This document shows positions 1 to 11,284 of a stretch of 64,000 nucleotides of DNA, piece after piece. How positions within the stretch are numbered: the first letter of the stretch is position 1; each line of letters begins with the position of its first letter. The stretch is from NCBI GenBank assembly GCA_013407085.1, contig JACCGJ010010185.1:37413-101412 (forward strand). Reading direction: 5' to 3'. Both the position numbers and the translations under genes were made by a program. Origin of the DNA: Atriophallophorus winterbourni (taxonomy: Eukaryota > Platyhelminthes > Trematoda > Plagiorchiida > Microphallidae). Below the pieces are notes generated by a model. It ran no database searches. It had not been told where the DNA came from and was given only the letters and a program-made list of their open reading frames with translations.

Positions 1-45
1 CATCATTATCTTTATTACTATCATCATCATTATCATCACCTTCAT
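1..45. repeat. CAT/ATC-rich microsatellite
   Basis: The first bases are an imperfect trinucleotide run of the CAT/ATC type. No coding content is seen. A longer tract of the same kind lies at 44,527-44,960. Confidence 0.7.
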
Positions 46-79
46 TAGGATTTATTCACGCTAAGGGATAAGATAAATT

Positions 80-245
80 ATCGGACACATGTTTATGTGC
101 TGGTCGTACCCCATTCCCGCCTGATTTTGCTCCAATTCCTTCGTAGATTTGTAAATTCAAGATGAATTTATAAGACAAGACTGAGAAAATAATGTTGCCA
201 ATTATAATGTCATTCCAATTCCAATGTTATTCAAAATGTGACCCA
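80..245 (-). repeat. Junction repeat next to palindromic unit, copy 1
   Basis: Read on the minus strand, this stretch matches 7,896-7,995 (plus), 57,540-57,650 (minus) and, more weakly, 57,655-57,760 (minus). The shared core runs from an ACATTGAAATGGGAATG-like start, through a sequence resembling a splice acceptor (pyrimidines then CAG), to GGAATTGGAGC. In the 7.9 kb and 57.5 kb copies it continues into CR1-like coding sequence. It therefore looks like a small piece of a CR1-like element beside the palindrome. Confidence 0.5.
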
Positions 246-3200
246 GTATGTATGTACCGACATTCATCGCCTGATGATGGCAAACGGCAAGAAACCAGAT
301 GTGATTTGTAAGTGCAGGGTGCATTAAGAAAACAGTACACTAGTTTCATGCTCCTCGCGCTGTTGACTTCGGATCAATCTTTTCTCTAACCATGATTTCT
401 TTTTAGCACCTTAATCAATTGATTTTTGAATCTCTCACTTTTTTCATTTAGCTAAAGTTACCACCAGGTTACTCTATTAAATTATTGCATATGGTTGCAT
501 GTTAGACAACAGTGTCGCTCAATAAGCCAGAACCTTTTCAGTTATGAATGTTAGTTCACGTTTTAATTCAGATTGTGTAGGACATAATGTTTACATTGTA
601 TCAAGAATGGTCGTTACAGAGTGTGAGAACCGATACCATGCGCTTAAATGATTTTATGTTCAATCAAAAATTCTTATGCCTGTATTGTGTGCAATGAAAA
701 TTCGAGTTGAATTGAACAAATCATTGTGCGATCCGTGTTGTCTTTGAAACTAAAACTTCGTCGGTAATGGTTTTAATGTTAGAATTGGAAAATGAAATAA
801 ATAGAGCCCCATCTCTGATTAATCCTGCCACTCAGCAGCTTATTGAAATCACTATGGAGTCAAATCACGTAAACAAGTGACTCAGACATCGCAGCTTGAT
901 TTTGGTGTAACGTCAATTGACACCACTTCATATGTTGATTAATCTACGAGTGTGACCAATCTAACTATAGTTGAATGGTATTGATTGTATAGGCTCAAAT
1001 TCAACTTCAGTTGTGATTTGTTTGTTAAAGCGGCATTAGCCCTTGCAGAGATCTCTGTCTAATTCACCTTGCTCACATCATAGTTGCGAGACTTCGTGAT
1101 TTCGGTTGACTCCGTGATCAAGTGTTTCATATTGTTTAATGCTATGCCATATTACATCCAGGTTTCCGAGTTCCACGTTGTGGTCGGTGTCCAAGACATT
1201 CACAGATGAATCTGAGTTTTGTTAGGGAGTGTTAAATTGTCCCATCCCGGCAGTGAGTATTATTTTTACACGAGGTCAAACGTTTATCTTGATCATGTAA
1301 GCACATTTGCAACAGCTTGTGGACGCTGAGTTGTGTCTAGACCCAACAAAGACCTCTGCTATGCAATAGCATTTATAAATAAACAAAGTCTTTCTATTCT
1401 TGAGTTTTCCACTCAAATAGTTACTGAGGAGAACGTAAATTGTGATACACAGGCGTTTCTTTTATTATTGCAATTCTGAAAAAATCAGACTATACGCAAT
1501 TTAAGATAAAGTACTCACCTTGTTTCAAATTATCCAGGGAGATACACCACGTCTTGCAAGGAATGTCATTAGCCATCTTTTCACGACTGTCACGAGGATA
1601 ATACACGACGTTGTACAAGCCAGAGCATTTACCGTTTGAGGAATTTATCAATTCGTAAATGTTTTCAGGTTCGAGGCAAACCTCCACGTGGCCCAGTCTA
1701 TTCAACGTCGTGTTGAACTCCACAGTTTTCGATTCTGAAGTTTGGTGTGATTATGTGATTTGTGGTCGGACGAGCAATGATAAAATGGAATTCAAAAATA
1801 ATTTCAACATTTCAACATTTTTAGAGGAAATTTATTATTCAAACATATATTGCCATGTACTTTTCTGAACTTATTTTCTCGGCTTTGAAAATCGATACAA
1901 TCAATCAAAATTAAGACTAATTATTTTATTCCATTTATTAAGTCTCCGGGAGAATTAAGTTGAAATCTACACGGCATAAATCACATTGAAATATGAATTG
2001 ATTGATTCGTAAAACATTAAATCAAATTTTTGTGATTCAAAGTGCAATTCTGGTGAGTGGGACGGAATCACTTATCTGTATTTATCAACATTATTTACGC
2101 TACAATCGTAAGACAAATGAATTAGATCTCATGAACTTCAACAGATAAAAAATAATCAATTTCAGGCTTGTTTTTCTTCAAATAATTTTGTCGATATGTT
2201 AGTTTATCATGGAAAGTAAAGGTCTCGACCTGGTCGCTTTCGGACCCAGAACATTTTTCTAAAGAATCGCGTAATCTGTTCACAAGGCATTCCAGCCAAT
2301 AGTTGCAGACACGTTGTGAGAAACCGTGTAGACAACTGTGAAGTCCACGAGTGCTTTATTCGCTTCGTTAATGCGGCGAGATAGAATCAAGCAATCTGCA
2401 CTCTTAGACGAGACTTTGATTAATCAACTAAAGTGAAGTAAATAGTATTCACTGCCAGAAAAACGTCCACAGAAAGGGACAGCGTAACAGTCTCTAAGTA
2501 ACTCAGAATCACCTGTAAATGTGTTGAACACCGAGCACTAAGATGAACCCGGAACGTGGATGTATTATGGCATAGCATTAAACAATATATGGATCACTTG
2601 CTTACGTGTCAGCAGAAATCACGCAGTCTGGCAGCCTTGCGGTCAACAACGTGGATTAGGCCTAGATATATACAAAAGATAATGTCACTCTAACAAACAA
2701 ATTACAATTCAAGTTGAATTTGGGCCTATGCACTTAATACTATTTAACTTTAGTTAGATTGGCCACACTCGTAGATTAATCAACATATGAAGTGGTGTCA
2801 ATTGACGTTACACCGAAATCAAGCTGCGACGTCTCAGTCACTAGTTTACGTGATTGGAATCCACAGTGATTTCAATAAGCGCTAAGTGGCAGGATCAATC
2901 AGAGATGGGGTTCTATTTATTTTATTTTCTAATTCTAACATCAAAAACATAACTGACGAAGTTTTAGTTTCGAAGTGAAAACGGATCACACTAATTTGTT
3001 TAATTCAACTCGAAGTTTCATTACACCATGTACAAGCATAAGAGTTTTGGATAAAACATAAAATCATTTAGGCCCATGGTAAGGTTTCTCACCCTCTATA
3101 AGTGCCTTGTGTTAACTAGAATCGTTGATCATAATCGCCCTACAGCTCTTAATGTTCCTTTACCATTTCTGTTATTCTGGATGCAATGAAAACATTATGA

Positions 3201-3515
3201 CCTACACAATTTGAATTAAAACGCAAAATAACTTTCAGAACTGACAAGGTACTGGTTTATTCAGCGCCACTGTAAACAACCATGCAACCGTATGCAATAA
3301 TTTAATAGAGTAACCTGGTGGTAATTTTGGCTAAATGAAAAAAGTGAGCGATTTAAAAATCAACTGATTGTGGAGCTAAAAAGGAACCAAGTGAAGAGAA
3401 AAGATTGATTCGAAGTCATCTGCGCCAGGAGCCTAAAACTTAAGTACTGATCTGTTGATGCACCCGTTTGCCGTTTGCCATCATCAGACGATGAATGTCA
3501 GCACATATATGCAAG
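245..3515. mobile_element. Large inverted-repeat (palindromic) unit, copy 1
   Basis: Sequence at about 245-1,262 recurs as its reverse complement at about 2,445-3,515, so the unit is a palindrome with roughly 1-kb arms around a 1.2-kb loop. Landmarks include the block at 800-960, which pairs with 2,760-2,930, and the outer ends near 265-300, which pair with 3,470-3,505. A second copy spans about 57,775-63,910. Copy 2 has an extra inner right-arm segment (62,486-62,808) that copy 1 lacks, so copy 1 has probably lost it. No transposase-like ORF is seen. It could be a foldback-type element or an inverted segmental duplication. The loop carries a conserved exon on the minus strand. Confidence 0.75.
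1519..1734 (-). CDS. Conserved internal exon in palindrome loop, FN3-like
   Basis: This minus-strand open stretch is bounded by good splice signals: a pyrimidine-containing acceptor ending CTTCAG at 1,735 and a donor AAG|GTGAGT at 1,519/1,518. It is 216 nt, a multiple of three, and has no stop. It contains GHVEVCL, YNVVYYPRD, CKTWC and LDNLKQ. The alternation of V-E-V-C-L-E-P, Y-N-V-V-Y and a closing L-x-N-L-K is reminiscent of a fibronectin type III domain, but that assignment is weak. The copy at 61,112-61,327 has exactly the same length and splice positions and is clearly related, but carries one in-frame stop. The other exons of the gene were not found, and the protein is not otherwise recognised. 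Confidence 0.5.
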
Positions 3516-3978
3516 GTAACAATTTGAACTCAAGGCATACAAGCTACGTGTGTACGTGCAAATTTGTGTTCTCGTAATCTTATTGCTCGCTCTATTGACG
3601 GATCTAGACGGTTCTTATATCATTGAACTCGTCTCAACTTCCTCATTCGGAAGTCGGAGAAACGTTAATTCTTGAAAATCAAAACTTCGAGTTTCTGCCC
3701 TACATTTCATACGCGTGCAACATTGCTTCTAATCCAGATTAACGCAACAACTCGGACACCAACACGAAGATCTCGCTATATGGTATTTACTGACAGTTAT
3801 TTCAACACTGTCGGATCAAATCTCACAGAACAGTCTTTACGTGAAATTGTAGGCCATTTTACTGTCCGTCGGATTTCACTGCATCGCATCCACTCGTTTT
3901 TGCACTCCACCGAGAGGCACCGATCGATAATCGACCGCTTCGCCCAGTGTAGTTACTCGATCTCGCGAAATTGTAACA

Positions 3979-5000
3979 ATGACCGACAACGTGACCCTAA
4001 ACGGACCTGACGACGAGGCTTGTAAAAATTGCATACGTTTGTCGAAAGCCGGTCAGTGCCAGATCGCGTCAAGTTAAATGTTACTTGTGTTCAATTGCTA
4101 TTCATGCGAACTGTGAAAAGTATTCATCATCTGAGTCTGTGACTCAAATTAATAATGAAAAATTACCAGGCATCTGCTATATATGTAATCCATGCAGATT
4201 GAAAGTAACTAGTGATTTATCAAGATCCGAAAACTCTGATTCAATTATGGAAATACGCATGTTCGCTGTAGAACCGAACATTAAACGGCTTCGAAACACG
4301 TTAGAGTCTTTTCAAAAATTCGCATGTCAGAAAGCGCTGAAACCAATCCTAAACGCAGTCCCTAACCACATTACCGCATGAGATACAGGGAAGCGCTAAC
4401 TACTACGGAAACGCTGATTTTTTCCAGAAATCGACAAAGGTCCCTTTCAACAACTCGGTACGACCGATGAGCCTGCGAATCAGACCTGTAGTCAAGTGAA
4501 TGAAAGTTCTGAATTATCGAAGGAGGTGCATAAGCTTAGACCGAAGAGTTTAAACACTGAAAACTCTCAAAAGACAAACATTGAAGATCTAACGGTAATT
4601 TGTCGTAATCTCGTTGAATCATTTTCGCCATCGCTAAAGCAAGGCGGAGCAGATGATAGGTAACGATGGAATGACCTTTGCAGAAGCTTAGACATCACTG
4701 CCTCAGCTGCGTCGCTGACACGATTGTTTAGACCCCCGAACTCACCTCGTTCGAACACACCCAGGTTACTGCGTTTAGTGCTCATGTCCGTCTTAGATGT
4801 AGAAAATATGTTGCTCGCCTCATCACTCTTAATTATAAACAAATCGACTCTGCAAATATTTCCGGACGTTTCTTTGGAAGCACGGCAAATCCGTCGTAAT
4901 AATCCGGAACTAGCAAGAGAGGCTACAACTCGCAGAGCTGTTATAGTTCATGATGTACCCATTTCGAACGAAGTAGAACCCAGCAAACGTCTGCAACACG
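3979..5000 (+). pseudogene. CR1-like ORF1 with PHD-like zinc motif, frameshifted
   Basis: ORF1 of a CR1/jockey-like element; such proteins bind the element RNA. The chosen ATG opens MTDNVTLNG and is followed by a cysteine/histidine cluster (CKNC, CYLC, HANC, CYIC) resembling the PHD-like finger also present at 21,960-22,535. A stop about 30 codons in (near 4,075) reflects a lost base, and the frame resumes at about 4,085. Near 4,790-4,990 lies a conserved block with LLIINKSTLQIFPDVS and LAREATTRRA, matching the usual C-terminal RNA-binding segment of such ORF1 proteins. It is not functional. Confidence 0.65.
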
Positions 5001-5001
5001 A

Positions 5002-5853
5002 TTGCAGTCAACCAAAATCAAATCTCTATCATGCTGTTACACCAATGCTCAGAGCTTTCTGGTCAAGTTCACAGAACTGTATTCACGTTCCACCGTGACG
5101 TCTTGGGATTTGATTGCAGTGATACAAACCTGGTTGCGTAATTCTCTACACGACTTTGAACTTAAAATTCCTCATATGATGATTTACAGAAAAGATCGAG
5201 CAACAAAAGGTGATGGTGTACTCCTTTACTTACATGAAAGCATCAACTGCACTATACTTCTTTCCCCAAATTTAGATGTTCCAAATACCATGTTTTGCTA
5301 TTTTCACCTACATGATAAACGTAAGTGCCTTTCAGCATTGATTTATCGACCCCCTTCTTCATCATCTACCGCTGACACTGTTCTTTCTAATGCAATACGT
5401 TTTGCATTGAAGCTCACATATTCACATTTGCTCCTCCTCGGTGATTTTGATGTACCGACCCTTGCAACACACATTACTGGTGACGATTCATTCAAAAGCT
5501 TTGTTCAAGAAATAATGACTTGCACCCCTCTTCACAACCATGTGCAACAACCAACCCGATTTCGATCTGAACAAAGCCCATCTAGCCTGGACCTCATACT
5601 TACAAACGAAGAACTCATGATAGAATCTCTTTCCTATACAGCTCCACTCGAAATGAGTGATCATGTTGTCATGACATTTGATTATACTTATCAATACGGA
5701 CCAGCAGGAAATGCTCAACGAACGTATACAACTGTGAGCTATGACTTGCTTCGAGCTCTTACTACTGCAAATCGATGGGATTTCATTGAACTCGAATCAG
5801 CTAGGGAAATCTGGGTAACGTTTTACAGTCAACTTTATATTATCATCAACTGA
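5002..5853 (+). pseudogene. CR1-like endonuclease domain
   Basis: A 283-codon open stretch with the exonuclease/endonuclease/phosphatase fold that nicks target DNA for target-primed reverse transcription. Motifs in order are WDLIAVIQTWL near residue 35 (the family has E in ETWL; here it is Q), a YRPPSSSS loop, LLLGDFDVP (family GDFN), SSLDLILTNEE and a terminal SDH. The E-to-Q change at a metal-binding position and the loss of continuity with ORF1 and RT argue against activity. It is one of the longest open stretches in the CR1 debris. Confidence 0.8.
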
Positions 5854-6059
5854 TCATCAAAGGTAAAACTAATATACAGCAACCACCGTCCGAAAAAGCC
5901 TCTCAGAAGCAGTACTCGGAAATGGATGTGTAAGCCTGACAATGCGTGATTTAAATAGTCGGACGATCCGTCTGGGATAACTTGGTGCTAGTTCACGTCA
6001 TAGCGAAAAAGGTGTGTCTGCCTCATTCGAAAAGACAGAAAAGATAACCAAATCAGTCT

Positions 6060-7760
6060 TGTCAAAAAATTCATTATATATCCCAAAGCATTGTATAAAC
6101 ACGTCAACAACCTCCGGAATGGTAAAATCGGAATAACGCCACTGGTAACTGGTACTGGAATAGTGACTTCATTTAAAGATTGCGCTAACGATTTGCGACA
6201 ACAATTCGCAGCAGTTATCTCACAAGTGTCGACGCATAGAAAGCCATTAAACTCTGACAGCTGCAGCCTGCTAAATCTTAACGAGGTGTAGTTTCCCCCC
6301 AAAGTTGTTCAATCAAAATTAATGATGTATAAGAGAACAGGCTCACTCGATTTAGACAATTTACACGCAAATATTTTGCACAATGTATTTTCCAAATTGG
6401 CAATACCGGCATCTGACGTATTCACGATGATGTTCGAGCAGAGCTTTGTACCAGAAACTTGGAATACTGCCCTGATTACTCCCATGTACAAGGGTGGCAA
6501 AAGAAATGATCCTTTACACTATCGCCCGATAGCGTTATTACCAGTGCTATCAAAACTAATGGAGTCCATAATTGCTGATGCATTACGGAATCACTTTGAG
6601 ATTATTAATTTATTCTCCGAGCCACATCCTGAAGTCAGGAAAAAACGATCCTGCCTGACAAACTGGCTATTAGCAAAAGAAACTTGGCCTGAGCTACTAG
6701 ATGCCGGCAATTCCGGGTACGTAATTTATATCGATTTCTCAAAGGCCTTCGATCGTGTGAATCACGAAATACTTTCGTCGAAACTACTCATTTACGGAGT
6801 ACAGGGTAAACTTCATGCATGGATTAAAGAATGGATGATATCTCGTGAGATGTACGTGAGAGTCAAAAACGAACTATCCAAGTCGAGTAAGTTGCCCGTG
6901 GTGTCCCAGAAGGATCCGTCATCGGACCGCTTTTGTTTTTAATATATATAAACGACTTGCCTACTCTATTACAGTCGTCCGTGATTATTTTCGCTGATGA
7001 GCAGAGCTTCGGCGCAAGATAAACTCCACAGACGACACGCAGAACCTGCAACGGGATATCGATATTATTCACACTTGGTCAATAGACAACGAAATGCACC
7101 CGATTGCTTCGAAATGCAGCCTATTGTCTCTCAACATCAAGTCGAGCGAAGAATATTATCTAAGTCGCACAGTTATTGAACCCGCCTCCTCCGAAAACGA
7201 TTTAGGTGCGGTTATCCAATCAGATTTAGGAAACTCAATGCAATGTCGACTGGCTGCCTGCAAAGCTGAAAACAACTTGGGTCTCATGAGAAGAGTCCAA
7301 GGTTTGTTTGACCCCAATATTGCCTGCAAATTGATTTCACCGTACACCCGTCCTCATGTTGAATATGCTATACCGGCATGCTATCCTTGGTTGGATAAAG
7401 ATATTCTGCTATTAGAAACTCCACAGCGCGGAGCGACAAAACTCGTCCTGGGACTATAAAATTATCCAAACGAAACGCAACTTAAATTGCTTAATTTTCA
7501 GTCGGCTGAATACAGACGGAAACGAGAAGCACTAATATTCGTTTGGACAGTGCTCAATCAAACAAATCACATTTGCGGTCATTTATTTCATCTTTCCCAC
7601 ACCAATCGAAACTTTACCAACAGCATAGCAGGTTGAACTGCAGCAAATATGCATTTTCCGTTCACAATGTGCAACTGTGAAACAGTTTACATACACATGT
7701 GGTTCAATCTGGAACCGTTGAAGTTTTCAAGAAATAACTAGATATCCACATGGACAAGTA
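6060..7760 (+). pseudogene. CR1-like reverse transcriptase and C-terminal domain
   Basis: Reverse transcriptase in several frames. 6,091-6,291 is the linker. 6,322-6,942 carries WNTALITPMYKGG, YRPIALLPVLSKLME and [16 protein letters not shown], the fingers and palm. A frameshift near 6,895 precedes the G-S-V-x-G-P-L-L-F box, and the catalytic FADD box near 6,990 reads FADE. 7,200-7,460 carries the ACKLI, Y-x-R-P-H-V-E-Y-A and R-G-A-T-K-L-V-L-G-L segments, and 7,460-7,760 a decayed C-terminal end. The element is clearly dead. Confidence 0.85.
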
Positions 7761-7895
7761 TGTTTTTTATGTTTGACAATAATCTAACTATATTTTGATA
7801 TTTTTTACCATCTGACCCAATGTACATTTTTGTGGGTCTTGTAAAGCATAGCTTTTTACCCGCATATAATCTATGAAGAAATCTATGAATAAACA

Positions 7896-9470
7896 TTGAA
7901 ATGGGAATGATATAAAAATTGGCAACATTATTTACCCAGGCTTGTGTTATGAATTCAACTTGAATTAACAAATCTACGGAGGAATTGGAGCGAAATCCGA
8001 AACGCGAACAGTTGACATCCGTGGAACTGAACCAGGGACAATCGCAGCTGCATAGCGGTGGTGCTAGTCATTGCGATTGCGAATTGGGCGATCTTGTTCA
8101 GAGCACGCCTACTGAGTGCAATCAGAAGGTGGCGAATTCAATCCGCAATCTCTCGCACCAAACCGACACAGCCCGTATCAATAGAATTAACAAACCCGTG
8201 ATGTCGGTCGGGCACACGTACAACATCCATTAGAACAATTGGTGAGCGCAGACTTCGATATTGATTGCATGATAATTTCGCTTTCATGGATCATCATTCG
8301 TACGTTCGAGAAATTCATTGCATGAAATTCTTGAACCCCGTTCAACCGATGAGTCCTTCGAAGGTGAAAACATGAACATTATTTGGGGCTCATATATAAA
8401 ATTTAAAATACATCATGCGGATAAGAATTTCAATCATATGATTCACGTTAAATTTATGCTAACGTTCTAGTGCTAGTTTGATGTTTTATTATTAACATCT
8501 TGACAAACGTTTTCGATTCCAAATGCGAGCAATCAAGATGCTAATTTGATTTGCATAAAAACAAAATTTGCAAAAATCGGTTAATCACTCAGGCTTTGCT
8601 TTTTAGTGTATGTGCGATGGAAATAAATAAAAATGAGCATTTATATTCACGATAGATCCTTACAGGTCCGTGTAGGTGATACTACCTCTGATTTCGCGAA
8701 ATCTACTGGTGGTTCCCCCAAGGTTCAGCACTAAGCACAATAATATTCCTGGTATTCATCCATGATATGGCGTCGCAATTCTCATGTCCCTGCTACATGT
8801 TTGCTTCTGATGTCAAATTCACCGTATCCAGTGATCACGATGATCTGTTAAGAGATATTTCGAAGGTCATTAAAAGTCACATGATTGGGACCTGCGCGTG
8901 AATTATAGTAAATGTCTTCTGTTGTCTGCAGCAGTCGATAAAATCACAGTTACTGAAACTAGAGGTAAGATCGATCGTAAATACTCAAAAGCTTGTAGAT
9001 TTAGGTGTAGTCGTAACAGCAGGTTTTAAATGAGCTGCGCGATGTGCCTTCGCTGCACAACGAGGTAGAGTATAACTCTTTAGGCTTAAATCTGTTCTGA
9101 CATGTGGAACGCCGACAGTGTTTAACTCTTTATAAATATGGCGATTGTCAGGCCGAATTTAGAATATTACGTGCATTTCTAGGGCACTTTGTTCCAAAGA
9201 GACATATAACTACTAGAGGGGGTCAACCTTCTGGATACCAATATGTTTGAAGTGATGTCAGAAAAATCATACGCGGAACGTCTAATTTCTTTAAGACTAT
9301 TCTGTATATGGCGTCTATAAGTGAACTAATAAAAACCTCCAAATTCCTGGAAGGTTTCGGCGTGAAATCACAATCGTCTGAATCTAAGCCAAAACTTCAG
9401 TGAAAGAGTGTCAATCTTCTGAAAAATGCTGACTGACGAATTAGTTGCTTGTTGATCGGTATGTGCTTTC
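7896..9470 (+). mobile_element. Very decayed CR1-like fragment
   Basis: 7,896-7,995 is the junction repeat also seen at 57.5 kb. 7,985-8,233 is open for 82 codons and matches 57,340-57,540 in reverse complement. It is followed by LVSADFDIDCMIIS near 8,240-8,275, which resembles the start of a CR1 endonuclease. From 8,660 to about 9,240 are reverse-transcriptase remnants: V-R-V-G-D-T, S-T-G-G-S-P then S-A-L-S-T-I-I-F-L-V-F-I-H-D-M, a FASD box for FADD, and later L-V-D-L-G-V-V. Frames change repeatedly. The order (leader, EN, RT) fits one degraded element rather than separate pieces. Confidence 0.6.
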
Positions 9471-9479
9471 AAAAGGTGT

Positions 9480-10340
9480 TTGGATGCCTCGTGGCATCAG
9501 CTTTTCACTTACTTTTCTCGATGAATATTCAGATCGCTTCTCGATGTAATTAGCATGAAAATGATTTTCATTTTAAATTTGTGCAGTTTTCACTACGACA
9601 TATAAAAAGCAACACATTCAATTATACAATGCCCATTTTTAAATGTCATGTTTTTATTTGACACACAAATTTTCCATAGCTAACCTCTCACCGGATTTGT
9701 GAAGAAAAAACATTTTCCGTTTTACCCAGACCGAATGACGGCCTGAAAAACACCTGACGTATCATCGCATTCGACGAGGATACCAAATTTCACCGCGATG
9801 GGCATTCTTTGAATCTTTCTAACGACAGCAATTCTGGATGCTCGATTTTCTCGTCAGCCATTTACAGCTGTTTGACAGATGAACTGATCTAAACTGATAA
9901 TGACTTATAGCAGTCTTTGTGTAAAGTTCCTTTATGTCAAAGGAACTTAGACAGATTAATGATATTCGCCAAAACAAGAAATGTCATTAAATAACACTTC
10001 ATCTACCACAATATATATTTTTGGCAATCTTAACTTAACTTAACTTTTTTTAGGCCTTGAAGTGTTTCTAACCCAAACCGATTAACACGAATTCCATCAG
10101 ATGAAGGGTACACTCTTTTTTGGAGTTCATACCAATTTCTACGTTTGAAGTTTGTCTGCATGAAATAGTTTCAGGAGCTTAAACTGTACATGTTATTACC
10201 AAGCTATTATAATTTACTTCAATATATTGGCATCAAAGGATTCTCAATATCTCATTCAATGAATAAGTACATATCCCGAGAGCCATCCGACTATAGTGTG
10301 AATTTGTTATTGTGCATAACCATGAAGTGAAAGTAGTTGA
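9480..10340. other. No feature recognised
   Basis: AT-rich sequence without a convincing ORF or a repeat that I could match elsewhere in the window. Confidence 0.4.
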
Positions 10341-10347
10341 AATATAG

Positions 10348-10728
10348 TTGATTTTGATCCTAATCACGAGTTTTTGGTTGATATACAGAACATCACCCTC
10401 GGCCACCAGACATGAGCTTAACATCCAAAACAAAGCAAACAGCGATAGCAAAACCGCAATATTTCAGGTTTTAGAAAATATACTCCACAACGTTCTGGCT
10501 GAACCAAACAATGTGACGGCTTCCAGTGCACCTGTTGGCCGTAAATTGAATAAAGCAACAACTCGAAAAATAACAGCTGCGCAGAGAACAAATCTTGATT
10601 TCGCATTCGTTCAACTCTCTGTTAGTGAACGGTCAACATGTATTCGTTTAATAGAAGTTGAGAAAACAACCGTGCTTTGCCCAAAATTGATGCGGAACAT
10701 TAATCATTTCTTCCAGCTCTGCTATTAG
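10348..10728 (+). CDS. Unidentified open reading frame or exon
   Basis: A 126-codon open stretch. Its first residues look intronic. A possible splice acceptor (GATATACAG) lies near 10,390, after which the reading runs RTSPSATRHELNIQNK and then a polar, lysine/threonine-rich region with GRKLNKATTRKITAAQRTN near the middle. No signal peptide, membrane segment or domain is recognised, and it does not match the retroelement proteins nearby. It could be an exon of an unknown gene or chance. Confidence 0.3.
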   Translation: MILILITSFWLIYRTSPSATRHELNIQNKANSDSKTAIFQVLENILHNVLAEPNNVTASSAPVGRKLNKATTRKITAAQRTNLDFAFVQLSVSERSTCIRLIEVEKTTVLCPKLMRNINHFFQLCY

Positions 10729-10729
10729 T

Positions 10730-11280
10730 ACTTTTAGTAATCTTTGGAAATGGACCGGTTATAGGAAGTGTACCCTTCGCAATTACACACTCCATCTGGA
10801 CCATGTATAGCGTGTGCTTATTAAAAATGTGTAACAATAATGACTCATAAGTTACCAGATGCTAATTGCCACCATGCCAATCGCATATAATAGATTTACT
10901 CATGAACCATGAAGCTCTGTAATCCTCACCATAAAATAACCGTTTGAATAAGCAAAAGAAAAGTTCTTTCGAAATGATGCTAATCACAAATAGTAAAACA
11001 TTTGCTTTTCCCTCTTCCTGGTCAGTATTTTATATTCATACAATTAACTTATCTAACTGCTTTGTCGATATTTGTTTCTTATTTGCGAAGCAAAACAATT
11101 AACTTACCATTTCCAGCAGTTTTACCATGAATCACAACCTGAAAGATTATTAAAAACTGGATGGCGAAATCCATGCTGCAAAGTTTCTTAATCACTGTAA
11201 CAGTTGAACGCTTATTAACGTATATATGCGAACCGTTTCGCACACACGGACAAATTATTTTTGAAACAATGGTTGACTTA
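10730..11280. other. No feature recognised
   Basis: AT-rich DNA leading into the tandem duplication that starts near 11,285. Short ORFs on both strands around 11,080-11,340 have no support. Confidence 0.4.
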
Positions 11281-11284
11281 TTAG

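Larger units (their letters stand above)
3600..7895 (+). mobile_element. CR1/jockey-like non-LTR retrotransposon, decayed, near full length
   Basis: In order on the plus strand lie an ORF1 with a cysteine-rich finger, an apurinic-type endonuclease, a linker, a reverse transcriptase and the CR1-type C-terminal domain, followed by an A-rich 3' tail repeat (ATCTATGAAGAAATCTATGAATAA-like). The same tail type ends the element at 52,600-53,440, so the two belong to one family. It differs from the family at 18.3, 49.7 and 58.8 kb, whose tail is TTACTTTGAA repeats. Many frameshifts and stops show it is inactive. Confidence 0.85.

Noticed and set aside
3672..4010. 112-codon open frame before the CR1 ORF1
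   Set aside because: Overlaps the ORF1 start in another frame and has no counterpart upstream of ORF1 in the 18-22 kb element.
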